In this document: positions 34,177 through 45,410 of the stretch, piece after piece
Position numbering within the stretch: the stretch's first letter is position 1
Layout: each line of letters opens with the position of its first letter
Assembly: GCF_900747795.2 (NCBI RefSeq)
Contig: NC_041395.2
Coordinates: 164,749,191 to 164,813,190 of the forward strand
DNA: 64,000 nucleotides
Reading direction: 5' to 3'
Origin: Erpetoichthys calabaricus
Taxonomy: Eukaryota; Chordata; Cladistia; Polypteriformes; Polypteridae
Position numbers and translations under genes: made by a program
The notes under the pieces: model-generated
Told to the model about the DNA's origin: nothing
Seen by the model: only the letters and a program-made list of their open reading frames with translations
Databases searched by the model: none

Positions 34177-37100
34177 ATGAAGATGCCTGTTTGTGGTGCA
34201 ATATTTATTATCTGTATGCTTGTCAAATGCTTAACTGGTAAGTGAGATCTTTTAAAACTATATAAAATATGACTGCATAAAATATAGACTTGAAGAAATT
34301 TGTCAAAGTTAACTTTTGCTGTTTTTATTGCAGTATAATAAATTTTAAGTTCTTCTTTTGACATTTTAAATTAGATAAAAGTGCATTAACGAAAGTAATT
34401 AGCTCAGGCATTTTGTGAGCACTATATTTTTAAAACAATTAAATTATTGGCCTTTTAATTTGGTATACATGCATGATTTTAATTCACAGTACAGCACATA
34501 TTAACATTAAGAAGGGCAGAGGAAGGTTTCAAAATGCAGACAGAGGGCCTTTTGTACATTTTGGAGGAAATATCTCTGGATGTCTCATGGGATATACTTG
34601 ATTTTAGCAAACTGAAATGATTCTTTGTATGCCACATGCACAGAATTCTTAATGTGCATTTTCTTTCATTTCCAGATGCCTCAGTGATTCGAGAAGGAGG
34701 TAATAATGCAAAATATCATATTTTGTGAAGTTAAATAAAATTGTTGTTCTCTGACAGAAATGTAGCACAGAACTTTATAAAATGTTTATAATAAATACAT
34801 TCTGCTGGAAATACTAGGCAGGATGACGACACATGTATCAATGTGAGCACATATGGCAAACAGAGATCAATAGACTGTGAATTGTAATATTTTGTACACA
34901 TTGGTAAGACTGTCTATAATGAGTTACAGTTTTTCTTCAATTTTCACCAAACACAAATATTTTCAAAAAGGTGCACAGTAAGTTTATCGCAGCATTTAGC
35001 TTTGCGACTAAATGAAAACAATCACTTTAAGTATTGAATATAAGACAAAGCTGTAAGAATGAAACAAATCTAAGTTTAAAACAGCAAAAAATGAAAATAA
35101 TTTCTTGATCATAAAGAAGTCTCGGGGTAATGTGTTTACATTGAAAGTAGCACAATCTTTGAAGGCAGTTATTCTTATTTCTTATTTGCAAAACAGAGTA
35201 CAGTACTTCTTGGTCAGTTGTAATGGTGAATTTTGACTTTTTAGTTCTAAAGTGACAGATCTGTACAAACTAATAAAAAAATTAAATATGAGGCAAGTAC
35301 CAAATAAACACATAAAAGTAGAAAAAAAAACAACCAGCATAAACAAAATAAATAATGTATAACAAAATTTACAAATTAACAGTAATAAAAATAAATAGGG
35401 AGAGGTTTAAAATTAAAGTCACATCATTTTAAAATAAAAACTGAACAAGTTTAAATTAAAATTCAAAAATGTAAAAAATGGTTAATACAGACTTAAGTAT
35501 TAAACTTCAGCGATCAGATAACAAATCTATCAGTCCCTAATCTGGACAACCCACTAGAGAGCCTTTTGGAGTAGGTATTGGCAAGCTATCCAAAAGAGAA
35601 CTCAATATAATGGCCAAATCCCTGGGTTCTAAAATTTCTAATATTTTTGTTACAGAAAATTATAAAACTTTCAACTTGAATAATTTAACGAAAGAGAAAA
35701 ATTGGGTTATTGCAAAAATCAAACTGATAGTTTTGTGGAAAACTGAAAGGGCAGAGGCTGATATTCAGAGGGAAAAAAATTAAATGGGACAGAACCCTTA
35801 GATCCCAAAAGGCAAAAAAAATCCCAATATTAGTTTCATTCTTCTTCATAGTCTGTGAGGAGTATGCACTTTCTTCATATGTTTGTTTATCTTTTATCCA
35901 TCTATTCTATATTTTCCATTATCAAAAAAATACAGTATGTATGTCAGGGTACTTGGAGACACTAAATTGACCTAGTATATGCTTATGTGTATGCATTACC
36001 TGTGATAAACTGACATTCTTCCAGGGTTAGTTTCTTTCTTGAGCCCAAAACTGCTGGAACAGACTTGGGTTCTCTGCAGCATTGTACTCTATTCAGTCAT
36101 TTGGCAATATTAATGAATGAATAATATTACATTTTTAGTCCACAATATGTGAAAACACCTATCCATCCATTATCAAACCTTTTAAAACAAGTTTAAAGTT
36201 GCATGGGCTAGAGTCTATCTCAGCAGCATTGGTCACATAACAAAATTAACTTTGTGCTAGGTATGCTCAGATGGACAAATGAATTCCCCAGTTATCATAA
36301 CATGTACAGTTTGCATTTGAGATTCAAGAGGAACACTGGAGCATACACATAAATTGGGACAATGTGCATACTCTCCACAGGCAGTGCCTGGGTCATATTT
36401 AAAACTGGAGCTCAAGAACTGTGAGGCAACACAAGTTAAGGAATATGACAAATACAATTGTTAATGAGCCATGAAGTGAAGTTTTGAAGAAAGTGTAATC
36501 TTTAGTTATATGTCATTTTTGTGATTCATAAACAAACTAAAAAGGTGGATGTAGTAAAAGAAAAGGGCTTGTCTGGCCAAGAGGTGCAGGACTGAGCTGT
36601 ATGAAGAAGGTTGATCAAGCACATAGAAATGGAAAAAGTTGAAGAACAAGAAGAAGAAGAACCAGGATACCTGTAGAAAACTAGGCCACTAATGAACCTT
36701 AAATTCCTGTCAAGAAAGGTAATGGCAGTAATCAATGCATAAGATGAAATTTTCAGAACTGTTGTGTGCAAGTTTTCAATTGTACTGTGGCCACTAGGGG
36801 ACACCAGAGAGCCCCAAACATGAATGCTCAGACAAGTCCTGAGTATAAAACAAAGGTTTTATTTTTAAATAAACACCATTAACTGCACTAAGCAATTAAG
36901 TGCACAATTATTCACTCTTCTCCACTACTACTCCTCCCAGGCAAGTGTTGCTGGTCTCCACTCTCGGATCTAACTTGCCTGGTCAAGGCAGTGAGGTCTC
37001 TTTTACTGAAGACCCAGGGGTACTTTTAGTGCCAGGGCTTTGCCTGTTGGAAGCACTTCCAGTCCATACGGGAGACCCAAACAGTACCTGCAGTGCCCAT

Positions 37101-39359
37101 TAGGAGGACCCATGGACTCCAGTAGCATTCTGCTCCCAGACTACAATTCCCAGCATTCCCTGTGGGTTTGCAAATAGGTACCAAAGCCCAGGGATGCTGC
37201 GTTGGGCTGGCACCCTGCCCGGGATTTTTTCCTGCCTTGTGCCCTGTGTTGGCTGGGATTGGCTCCAGCAGACCCCTGTGACCCTGTGTTAGGATATAGC
37301 AAGTTGGATAATGACTGACTGACTGACTGAGCCCAGGGATGCTGCCATCTAGTGGGTCAGGGGAGTATACAGCCTTGAGACAGAGCATCCCCCAATCTTT
37401 CAGTTATATTGGTCTCTTGGCCAGTTAAGGAACTGGCACCAGTCCTGGAAGGGATGCCACCCCATCCATGCTGTCCATTACAATTCACATATTATAAAGT
37501 TGTTTGGTGTTTTACATATTTAGATATTCTACAAATCACATTTCTGAAGGATTCTAAACATACACGATAGAAATCCTATACAAACCCACTTTTAAAAAAT
37601 TAGAGGATGAGCAGTGTAGTCACAAAGGACAATGTCCAACAACTCTTAAGAGGGCAGTGGCTCATTAAACAATTTTTTGTTCTTTGACCATGTGAATCCC
37701 TTGAGTTAATTTGTAGTACACAGAGAGCAGAGAAGCAAGGTTCTTCTGTGCAGGTGTGACAACACATGGCAGGTACTTCTGTTAAAAGGTGTCAGCAGAG
37801 AGAGTTATAACTGTAAAATAAAAAGTACATAAGATGTGCATGCTTCACATTATTATTTGCTAGGTAACCAGAATCTAGTTATCATAACAGCCTTTTGTTT
37901 TAGATTAAGCTGTGAGTACAAATTCATGTTAAAAAACAAACAAATAAACAAAAACAGGTATCTAGAGTTGTTTTGGGTGGAAAGGTAGCTCATGGTTAAC
38001 ACTGCTGCCTCACAGTTCATGAAGTCGGATCAGGGCACTGTTCTGCATAGAGTTTGCATGTTTTCCCCGTCTCCACAAAAGTTTAGTACCCCAAATGTTT
38101 ACATGTTAGATTAATTGGCAACTCCATAGTCTTTGTAGTAATAATACTGTAGTTGTATTAATGAGAGTGGCTGTGTGTGTGTCAAGTGTTCCCCAGCACC
38201 TCATCCAGGGTTGGCTCCCACCTCATGTCAGGAGCTGCACTGACTCTCCCAACCTTGCTCTAGATCAGTGTTTCCCAACCTCGGTCCTGTGCCCCCCTGT
38301 GTCTGCAGGTTTTTGTTCCAACCAGATTCCTAATCAGTGACAACACCTGATAGCATTGATGTCATTTAACTAGCTGGTATTATTTTTCTTTTATTCTACA
38401 TTCAGAAAAGCACAGCAGCATGATTTTTACATTTATAGGACATCTAGAAATATCGTTGCTTTTGCTAGAGATTTAAATGCTTAACTTTCTTTTGTTGATT
38501 TCATTATATTTTGCCCTTTCTCTGTGCAGTTTTTCCCCAACGTTGTATCTTATTAATGACAATTAAAAATGAGCAGAGCACACACACTGGCAAACAACAC
38601 TGAATAATCAAAGGCTGCAAGTACTTTAGCATGAGACCCACTAGTTAGTAAATAATAGATTAATTAAACAATTAGAACACCTAGAAAAGTAGAATGAAAA
38701 TCAAAATGAAAATATTGTTAAAAAGAAAAAAAATACATTATTCCCATGTAACTGCTTGGTACAATTTTATATATATATATATATATATATTGTAATAGAT
38801 AGAGGCTTTGTCCACCTCTCGAACCCTCAGGTACCACTCTGAACAGCAGGTGAATGTATAAATAGTATTTATTTTACAACTATTATACTGTGCACAAAGC
38901 ACTCTCCACACCACACTATTCATAAACACCAACTCTCTCAATACTCTCTCTCCTCCTCGCCCAGACACTTGCCACCCTACCTCCCAGCTCAGCTCAAATG
39001 TCTGGGCTCACCCAGAGTCCTTTTATAGCCCCTGACCTGGAAGTGGTTCCTGGCCAAACCCCCAAGTCCTTATCCCTTCCGGGTCAGGGTAAACAGTCTT
39101 TCTTCAGCCCAGGAGCACGTCGTTTCTTCCTGTCACGTGGTGATGACGCACTCCCGGGTTATAGGGCATGTAAGGGCCCACTAGCCCCCCTACAGCGACT
39201 CCTGGCAGCCCCCAAGGTATCCAGGAAGGCTGTGTAATGACACTACAAAGTCAATGAGGCCCTGCTGGAACTCGGGGCACGAATATGCTGTCCGGAGGGC
39301 TCCTCCTAGCGGCCTGGGGGTGAGGGCCGGACTGGGAAGCCGGCAATCCTCCACAATAA

Positions 39360-39450
<91 letters not shown>

Positions 39451-40045
39451 AAACTTAGTTTTGTAATTTCTATATTGTTCTCAAAATGCAGAATAATACA
39501 TCACTTAATTAGCCCAGGAGTTCAATTAAAAACAGAAGGTGGTTGGAACAAAAACTGCAGCGACAGGGGGGCCACAGGACCGAGGTTAGGAAACACTGCT
39601 CTAGATAAATGGAATAGGCAAAGAGTGTATGCAGTACTGCTGCCTCTGTACTATTCTGTAGGTCAACATTTGCAGCAAGCATATTATTCATATACTTTTA
39701 TTCTGAAAAGCAGATGACAACTTTAAGACATCACCTCAATATGTAAAGTCCACTTACGATGTATGACTTCAGCTTTAGGCATACCAAATGTATACTGATG
39801 AATTAAATTATTGACATTTTTAAACATCTCAAGATTTTTTTTTCTTTTTTATAGTTCCATATGATGAGTCTCCTGCTTTACCATACTGGTCATATTCAAC
39901 CAATGACTTCTGGAGATACATTGAGTATTTCAGGAGCATTGGAGCCTATCACCACATCAATAACATGGCCAGGACATTCTTTGCTCATCAGCCTTTGGGA
40001 GACACTCTTGGCTACGAAGTGCCTGTTGCTGACGAAGAACACTAA
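34177..40045 (+). CDS. OTOS: Otospiralin
   Basis: Three coding exons: 34177-34237, 34676-34699 and 39855-40045, joined in phase 1 both times with GT/AG borders, give 91 residues (human about 89). Residues 1-20 ([20 protein letters not shown]) form a signal peptide. Mature otospiralin carries the hallmark [20 protein letters not shown], then [20 protein letters not shown] and TLGYEVP, closely matching the mammalian PAMPYWPFSTSDFW...[20 protein letters not shown] as I remember it. In mammals it is a small secreted protein of inner-ear fibrocytes needed for normal hearing; its molecular action is unclear. Exon 2 is only 24 nt. Intron 2 (5.2 kb) is filled with mobile elements. COPS9 follows on the same strand. 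Confidence 0.95.
34700..36780. other. OTOS intron 2, left part
   Basis: AT-rich intron. Positions 35935-36120 and 36150-36440 look like very worn SINE copies on the + and minus strands respectively (e.g. CATTTGAGATTCAAGAGGAA and ACACATAAATTGGGACAATG on a SINE-like frame). A purine-rich partly open stretch at 35530-35790 has no recognisable homology. Confidence 0.35.
36781..37482 (-). mobile_element. probable solo LTR fossil (with SINE inside)
   Basis: On the minus strand the segment runs TGTAATGGACAGC...CCACAGTACA, with the TG...CA limits of a long terminal repeat and a polyadenylation signal (AATAAAACC) near 36857. No internal retroelement region is attached, so a solo LTR is the best reading. 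A clean target duplication is not seen. The LTR proper would be about 557 bp once the SINE and its duplication are set aside. Family not assigned. Confidence 0.42.
37201..37330 (+). mobile_element. 5'-truncated SINE, (TGAC)n tail
   Basis: A 130-bp tail-side fragment (GGCTGGCACCCTGCCC ... GATTGGCTCCAGCAGACC) ends GATATAGCAAGTTGGATAAT and then (GACT)n. It is flanked by a perfect 15-bp duplication, GCCCAGGGATGCTGC (37186-37200, 37331-37345), and is therefore a recent insertion into the LTR-like segment. Its tail differs from the (GGAT)n copies. Confidence 0.9.
37483..38265. other. OTOS intron 2, middle; worn SINE
   Basis: Positions 37975-38245 resemble a decayed full-length SINE on the + strand: GGTAGCTCATGGTTAACACT as head, AGAGTTTGCATGTTTTCCCC in the body, and CATCCAGGGTTGGCTCCCAC near the end. 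The left part, 37483-37970, shows nothing recognisable. Confidence 0.5.
38791..39355 (-). mobile_element. solo LTR fossil nested in hAT element
   Basis: On the minus strand it begins TGTGGAGGATTGCC and ends CTATCTATTACA. It has a TATA box (CTATAAAAGG, complement at 39020-39029) and a polyadenylation signal (complement at 38868-38873), in the order expected of an LTR. It is 565 bp, GC-rich and flanked on both sides by (AT)n, which hides the target duplication. No internal region remains, so recombination between two LTRs is the likely origin. Probably of the Gypsy/ERV-like class, family unassigned. Confidence 0.7.
39362..39446. repeat. (TA)n microsatellite
   Basis: About 40 TA units, next to the solo LTR. 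A shorter (TA)n lies on its other side (38768-38790), consistent with insertion of the LTR into one original (TA)n tract. Confidence 0.9.
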
Positions 40046-40282
40046 GAGGCTGTCCAAACTTGTATTGAGAGCTATTCACTTTGACGATAATTCATAGAAC
40101 ATGTCTAATATTTAGTGCATTTATATAATGGTGTAGTTTAGTTATAGTGTTAACCATGTCCCTTAGTCTGCTTTTTGGTTTTATTCTGTAACATGTGATC
40201 AGTAGTAATATTAAACTAAATTATGGTTGCACACTGAATTTTCAAATATCTGTTCTTCAAGGTTTTTATTCCAGAAATAGAA

Positions 40283-40288
40283 AATAAA
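40283..40288 (+). terminator. putative OTOS polyadenylation signal
   Basis: AATAAA 238 bp after the OTOS stop codon, the first canonical signal in the 3' region. The true cleavage site is not determined by the sequence. Confidence 0.45.
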
Positions 40289-40689
40289 TACTGTACATCA
40301 AAGCTGAACAAATGGAAATGAAAATGAAACTAGCAATAGTCAATGTGGGTGGTTGGTTTCATTAACCAAGTATTATTTGAAGTAATTCTTTATCTATGTT
40401 AGCTGTTTTTCTGTTTTTAAAATGTAAAACTAACGTTATCTGTTCCTCTTTCTGTTACATTATATCTTACATCTGCTTGGGCACCTGAGCTTCATTAGTA
40501 AAAAAAAAAATCATGATTTGTACTTTATGTTTCTAGCTGTTGGCAGAATAAATGAAGAAATCCTTATCCCAATGAAAGGCAGTTTCTCCAAATACTACAC
40601 AAGACTCCTTGAAATTCAGTACCTACACATATTTGCACAACTCACTGGCAGATGGGGATAGGCAAAATAAAACCATTATATTAATGTCA

Positions 40690-41600
40690 AGGACCTTATA
40701 AAAATTAGGTACGCCCTTTGTCTTCTGAATAGCCTCATTCCTTTCAGGAATGGTATGATGCAAGCAACAATGTGTAGTGGGTTACTGAACAGTACTTCTT
40801 GTAGAAAATCCTCAAATCTGTTAAAGGATGAAGGAGTACTTTGTATTCTGCACTCCACAGCTTTCCATGAAGGTTATATGATGTTTAGATCTGACGATTG
40901 GAGAAGCCATTGGAAGTATTTGTTTTTTCCTGGTGTTTGTGAAATCAATTTTAAACTACTTAATCTGGAGCTATCTGCTTAGAATATGGAGATTATCATG
41001 GTGGAGAAATGTTTGCACTAGTGGGTGTGCCCTGGTCCTAATAAATCACCTACTACAGTATTTCATGCCTATTATAAGACCATCATGCAGGGCAATCATC
41101 AGCCCAAATGACTTATGAGATGACAATACTTATCATTATGGATTCCCGACCATGTTTAGCAGTTGCCATCTGGCATTGTAGGTTGGCATCTTTTAGCTGT
41201 CTCTAAATTTAAACTTATCCAGATATAGGAAATAGGAGGAATTAAGCCTCATCAGGCTATATTACTTTTATCCATTACTCTGGTATAAAGGTTTTATGTT
41301 ACCTACATCAGATTATATTTTTGGGGTGTTGACCTTGGACAAAAGCAGTTTCCAAAGGGCATTCCTGCCATAAAGCTAACAACAAACAATTTTTGTTGTG
41401 ACTGGTCACAGATGTGCTGATTCTATTCTTTGATCATTTTTTGAGGTTGAACTTATGTGGCATTAAGCAAATACTCTGTAAAGTGTTCATCTGTCCATGA
41501 CAGTGAGCTTCAACATCAACATCAACTAGAGGCAAATAACTAGCAAACGTTTACTGTTGTGCTATTGAAATTATCCTGACTGGGTGCATCATGGTGTAGC
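40690..41600 (-). mobile_element. very old Tc1/mariner remnant
   Basis: The wording on the + strand is that of an inverted Tc1 transposase: GATCTGACGATTGGAGAAGC (41-type GATCTGGTGATTGGGGAGGC seen in such elements), TTTTATCCATTACTCTGGTA, and CAATGTGTAGTGGGTTACTG. No clean terminal repeats are found and no frame is open on the minus strand. Assignment rests on remembered resemblance. Confidence 0.4.
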
Positions 41601-41699
41601 ATGATAACCTGACTTGCCAGGATTGCAAACTTCTCCAAAGGTCTGCCTGTACGGCTTCTAAAATCGTTGGGGCTGACATTCCACAACTTCATTTATTTT

Positions 41700-41815
41700 T
41701 TGCTCTTTATTCATTTATTTATCTTCAGCTACTCTTATTTATTACAATATTTTTATACATCACCGCAACTGCGGCATGCACTTACAGTGTATGTGACAAT
41801 AAAGATCTCTGATCT
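41700..41815 (+). mobile_element. LINE 3' end scrap (L2/CR1-Rex1 group)
   Basis: GTATGTGACAATAAAGATCT at 41790-41809 is the closing phrase common to CR1/L2/Rex1-type LINE 3' ends in fish. There is no coding part. The following 41816-42390 holds nothing I recognise apart from a (GA)n near 42275. Confidence 0.45.
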
Positions 41816-42399
41816 CGTATCTAATTTTGCCAATGCAGTTTGTTCATGTTTGGCATATGCCATCATTTTTTTGAAGCTATTTGACTTGAAACAACTTTGC
41901 ATTTTTGTTATTTAGCCTCTTTAAATTTCTGTTAGTTGCCCCATGTTTTTTTAAAACCTCATTTGTCAAAGCAATAATGACCAGACCTTTCTTTATAGCT
42001 GACACATACTGTTAACTGGCAATCACCCTCATTTAACTGAACTTTGCAGCTGTATTTGTAATTGTGTTTTAGCTATTTCAAAATTCAACTCCTTAGTATA
42101 ACAGGAAATCCCCCCTTTTTAAGAACTCCCCTTTTCCCCTTTAAAATCCCATCCCCTTTACATTCTATGGAAAATTACCAACAACAGAAATGTCAATCAA
42201 GATCAATGTACAATTAACTTGCTAATGGACATACAAATACACAGCAGATGCCAAGGGATCTTTTTTGATCACAGAGAGAGAGAGAGAGCCTTGGTTTTAA
42301 ATCTCATACTAAGGATGGCTCCATTTTTACAACACAGTGTACTCATCACTGCACTGCGATTCACACACAGACCACAGGGTAAGTGGCCCCCTGATGGCT

Positions 42400-42530
42400 T
42401 CACCAACATCTCTAACAGCAGCAACCCAAGCTTTTGTCTAAAAGGTCTCTTATCCAAGTACTGGCTAGGCCCAAACATGGTTAGTTTCAGGTGGATGACC
42501 TCTTCTGCAGTGCAAGTGATATGGCTGTTT
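42400..42530 (-). mobile_element. 5S rRNA-derived SINE fragment
   Basis: Read on the minus strand from 42527: AGCCATATCACTTGCACTGC resembles the 5S rRNA start GGCCATACCACCCTGAACGC. GGCCTAGCCAGTACTTGGAT with AAGAGACC matches the 5S box-C region GGCCTGGTTAGTACTTGGATGGGAGACC. The central 5S part is shortened, as in SINE3-type elements. It is not a functional 5S gene. Confidence 0.55.
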
Positions 42531-42539
42531 ATAAATAGG

Positions 42540-43668
42540 TATACAGTATGCAATATCTTGTGTGATTTTGTTTTTTCTATCACCGTTCTGACAGCTGCAA
42601 GTGAACAGATAACAATACTGACAATCTGTACTTTATAAAGCAATTTTTCATGGTGAACCTTATTACAAGGCACTTAGAAATGCAACATGGTTTACACAAA
42701 AGTGCAACGTGTGAAACAAGACAATACAAAAATGATGCTGGCTAAATCCTAGTAAAATAAAAATAGGAAAAGGACTACAAGATTAAAAATAAGTTGACAG
42801 TGCATAGTTCACTCACTCACCAATGGGTGTCTTTAGCATACTAAGTAGATGACAATTATCCACAAAAGCTTGGAGAAAATCTCTTATTCTGCAAAACTAC
42901 AGCTGTTCCAATTCATTTTTGTGATAAGGAAAACCTGACAATACACCACTTGGTGGTGCAATAGACCACAACTGGCAAGTGCTACACCTAATAAATAATA
43001 GTCATAAATTTAAAAAATAGTTCAGTACCAAACTAAGGAAAAACTAAATTTTGTAACAGAAGTCTTTAAAAATGAGAAAAGGAATATAATTTTTGAAAAT
43101 ATTAGATCATTAGATTTAAATAATCTAATATTATTAATTATTATTAATCTAATAATCATTAGTATTTTGTTAGTAGGACATGAGGAAATACATTCATCTC
43201 ATGACCAAATTTGTTTGCAAGGCAGATTATCAGCACTGCATAATGTGTATAACAGTGCAGAACATCTCATGCACTTTTGAACTACAAGCCAACCTAATGC
43301 ATCTCTTGCAGGGATGTGGAAAGTGTCACACATGCACTTAGGGATCACTTTCCTGGCTCTGCTAAGGTAAGCGGTACCACTCCGGGGTTAATTCTCTCTC
43401 TTTTTCCACCTGCAGCTCCAAGGAACCAACCAGTGTGGGCAACTAACCTGGTCGTAATGCCCAGAGCTGGCCCAATCCTTTTTGAACAGAGATCTATAAA
43501 ACTGGACAGTCCCCAAAGGATGGTGTCTGACTTTAGAGCCAGAACCTGACCTAGAGTAATCTCCAACAAGTTACCTTTGCCTCCCTAACCTAGGAAAACC
43601 TTTATTTGTTTGGCTAATACACTGGTTTTTTTGTTGTTTTTGCCATCATGCACAGGTTTTGTTTTATA
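42540..43668. other. intergenic DNA, nothing firm
   Basis: An AT-rich near-palindrome (ATAATCTAATATTATTAATT ... AATCTAATAAT) lies at 43118-43160. At 43360-43470 splice-like and TATA-like words (GCTAAGGTAAGC, CACCTGCAG, TATAAAACTGG near 43496) occur without an open frame. I call no gene. Confidence 0.35.
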
Positions 43669-43683
43669 TGTTTACTAGGGGGG

Positions 43684-44024
43684 GCGGCATGGTGGCGCAG
43701 TGGTAGCGCTGCTGCCTCGCAGTAAGGAGACCTGGGTTCGCTTCCTGGGTCTTCCCTGTGTGGAGTTTGCATGTGCTCCCTGTGTCTGCGTGGGTTTCCT
43801 CCGGGTGCTCCAGTTTCCTCCCACAGTCCAAAGACATGCAGGTTAGGTGCATTGGCGATCCTATATTGTCCCTAGTGTGTGCTTGGTGTGTGTATGTGTG
43901 TGCTCTGCGGTGGGCTGGCGCCCTGCCCGGGGATTTGTTCCTGCCTTACGCCCTGTGTTGGCTGGGATTGGCTCCAGCAGACCCGCGTGACCCTTTGTTA
44001 GGATATAGCAGGTTGGATAATGAC
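43684..44024 (+). mobile_element. tRNA-headed SINE, (TGAC)-type tail
   Basis: It begins GCGGCATGGTGGCGCAGTGG with A and B boxes (GGTTCGCTTCC) and ends GATATAGCAGGTTGGATAAT. The duplication TGTTTACTAGGG or longer flanks it (43669-43680 and 44025-44036). The duplicated word contains the last bases of host DNA plus the CTAG edge of the Helitron at 44031, so the SINE landed exactly on the Helitron border. Confidence 0.88.
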
Positions 44025-44030
44025 TGTTTA

Positions 44031-44871
44031 CTAGGGGGGCAAGCCCCCCTTGTGCCTTCAGCACCCAGCCCCTAGTTGTGGCCAGAATATTAGTAAAATC
44101 TGTAAATGTACAAAAGAAAAATTATTATTTATTGGAGTCAAAATCACAAAATTCTATAAATATGTAAAAGAAAAATTAATTATTATTTAACAGAGTAAAA
44201 ATCATGAAATGAGAATAAAATATGTACTCTCTTACCGATTGGAGTATTCCCATTAAACTGAGGTCCGTTATGCTCGATGAGTATTTATAAGAGACTAAAT
44301 AAACAATCCATTCATTTTAACTGACATTCTTATAGATAAAAAAAAAAAAACTTTTTTTAAAAAATGACTCATTTAAATAACAGGAAAAATCATGTGAAAA
44401 CTAAAGTGGTATGCAACGGGTCATCGTAACTCAACGTTCAGCTAACTAAATCACCTAAATACAAACATTGGTGTTATGAATAGACAATTTTTTTTTTAAT
44501 AGTTTGTTCCTGTGAAAGAAAGTTTACTCGATCAAAAATAAAAACCTCAACTTTCTTGATATTAAAAACCACGACTTTCTTGATATTTTAGTTTATAAGT
44601 TAAAAACAGAATAAGAGTCTGAAAATCTAACAACATCACATTAAAGTTTGATAAATTCTGTAAAGGATGATACCAAACATATATATGTAGGTTTTAAAAT
44701 CAGCCCAATTTAAAGCGTGACATAAAAACGTCACATAAAATCGTTGCACAAAATCGTTGCACTTATGTAGGTTTTAAAATCAGCCCAATTTAAAGCGTGA
44801 CATAAAAACGTCACATAAAATCGTTGCACAAAATCGTTGCACTTTTAGGCTTAGAATTATATATATATAGA
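44031..44871 (-). mobile_element. Non-autonomous Helitron
   Basis: On the minus strand it starts TCTATATATATAATTCTAAG and ends in a perfect hairpin, AGGGGGGCTTGCCCCCCT, that merges into the closing CTAG at 44031, with a T beyond. The 5' sixteen bases equal those of the Helitron at 13780. The base before the 5' TC is C rather than the usual A, so that edge may be off by a few bases. It is AT-rich with no protein text. Confidence 0.75.
44685..44844. repeat. perfect 80-bp tandem duplication in Helitron
   Basis: Two identical 80-bp units, 44685-44764 and 44765-44844, each beginning ATGTAGGTTTTAAAATCAGC. Each holds a small inverted pair (GTGACATAAAAACGTCAC) and a doubled AAAATCGTTGCAC. Full identity means a recent duplication. 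Confidence 0.95.
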
Positions 44872-45074
44872 GTAGATTAAATGGAGAGACCTGGCTGGTG
44901 CCCCAATGTTTGAAGCGGCATGTGATATTCTGTCCACAGGTCACAAAGTTAACCAGATTACATGGGAAAAACCTCACATAGATATTACTCAGGCCTTGAT
45001 TTAAACTCATGACTTGCACTCAAAGGCAGCACAATTTTGCTGTGTTGTAAGAAAACCTACAGTACAGGTGGAAT

Positions 45075-45410
45075 AGTTCATGTATCTATCCATATTCAAA
45101 ATGCAATTTTCCCATTCATGTTGCAGGAAGCCTGGATTTATCCCAGCAGTTTGGGCAAGTAACAACCTGAGACAGTATGCACCAACAAACAAACTGTGCA
45201 TTCACTCATACAAGGTACCTATAGAATCTTCAATTAAACAAACCCGAGGGTATTTGCAATATGGAAGGCAAAACTGGAGTACAGTATGTGGAGCAAACCT
45301 TTGTAAACATCACAAGAACATGCAAACACCATGCATAGTATGATCAGGCTGGGGTTTAATCCAAGGAATTTAAACATACAAGACCACCACTCTGATCACT
45401 GCATGAACAT
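45075..45410 (-). mobile_element. old SINE copy
   Basis: Worn minus-strand SINE: GCAGGAAGCCTGGATTTATC at the tail side, AACATGCAAACACCATGCAT in the body, and GGGGTTTAATCCAAGGAATT at the B-box side. The segment 44880-45060 may be another worn piece. No duplications are visible. Confidence 0.4.

Larger units (their letters stand above)
38266..39598. mobile_element. hAT-type element in OTOS intron 2
   Basis: The ends CAGTGTTTCCCAACCTCGGT and ACCGAGGTTAGGAAACACTG are near-perfect inverted repeats with a perfect 8-bp duplication, CTCTAGAT (38258-38265, 39599-39606). There is no transposase. An (AT)n stretch inside has been split by the solo LTR at 38791-39355, leaving about 770 bp of original element. 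The perfect duplication implies a fairly young insertion. Confidence 0.88.

Noticed and set aside
35530-35790. Partly open purine-rich stretch in OTOS intron 2
   Set aside because: No homology recognised, stops in all long frames, and no splice signals fitting OTOS.
43290-43650. Possible exon or LTR (splice-like words, TATAAAACTGG, CTTTATTTG)
   Set aside because: No frame stays open between the splice-like words and no TG...CA limits or duplications were found.
44685-44844. Repeat-spacer structure like a CRISPR array
   Set aside because: Only two adjacent units without spacers, in a eukaryotic Helitron.
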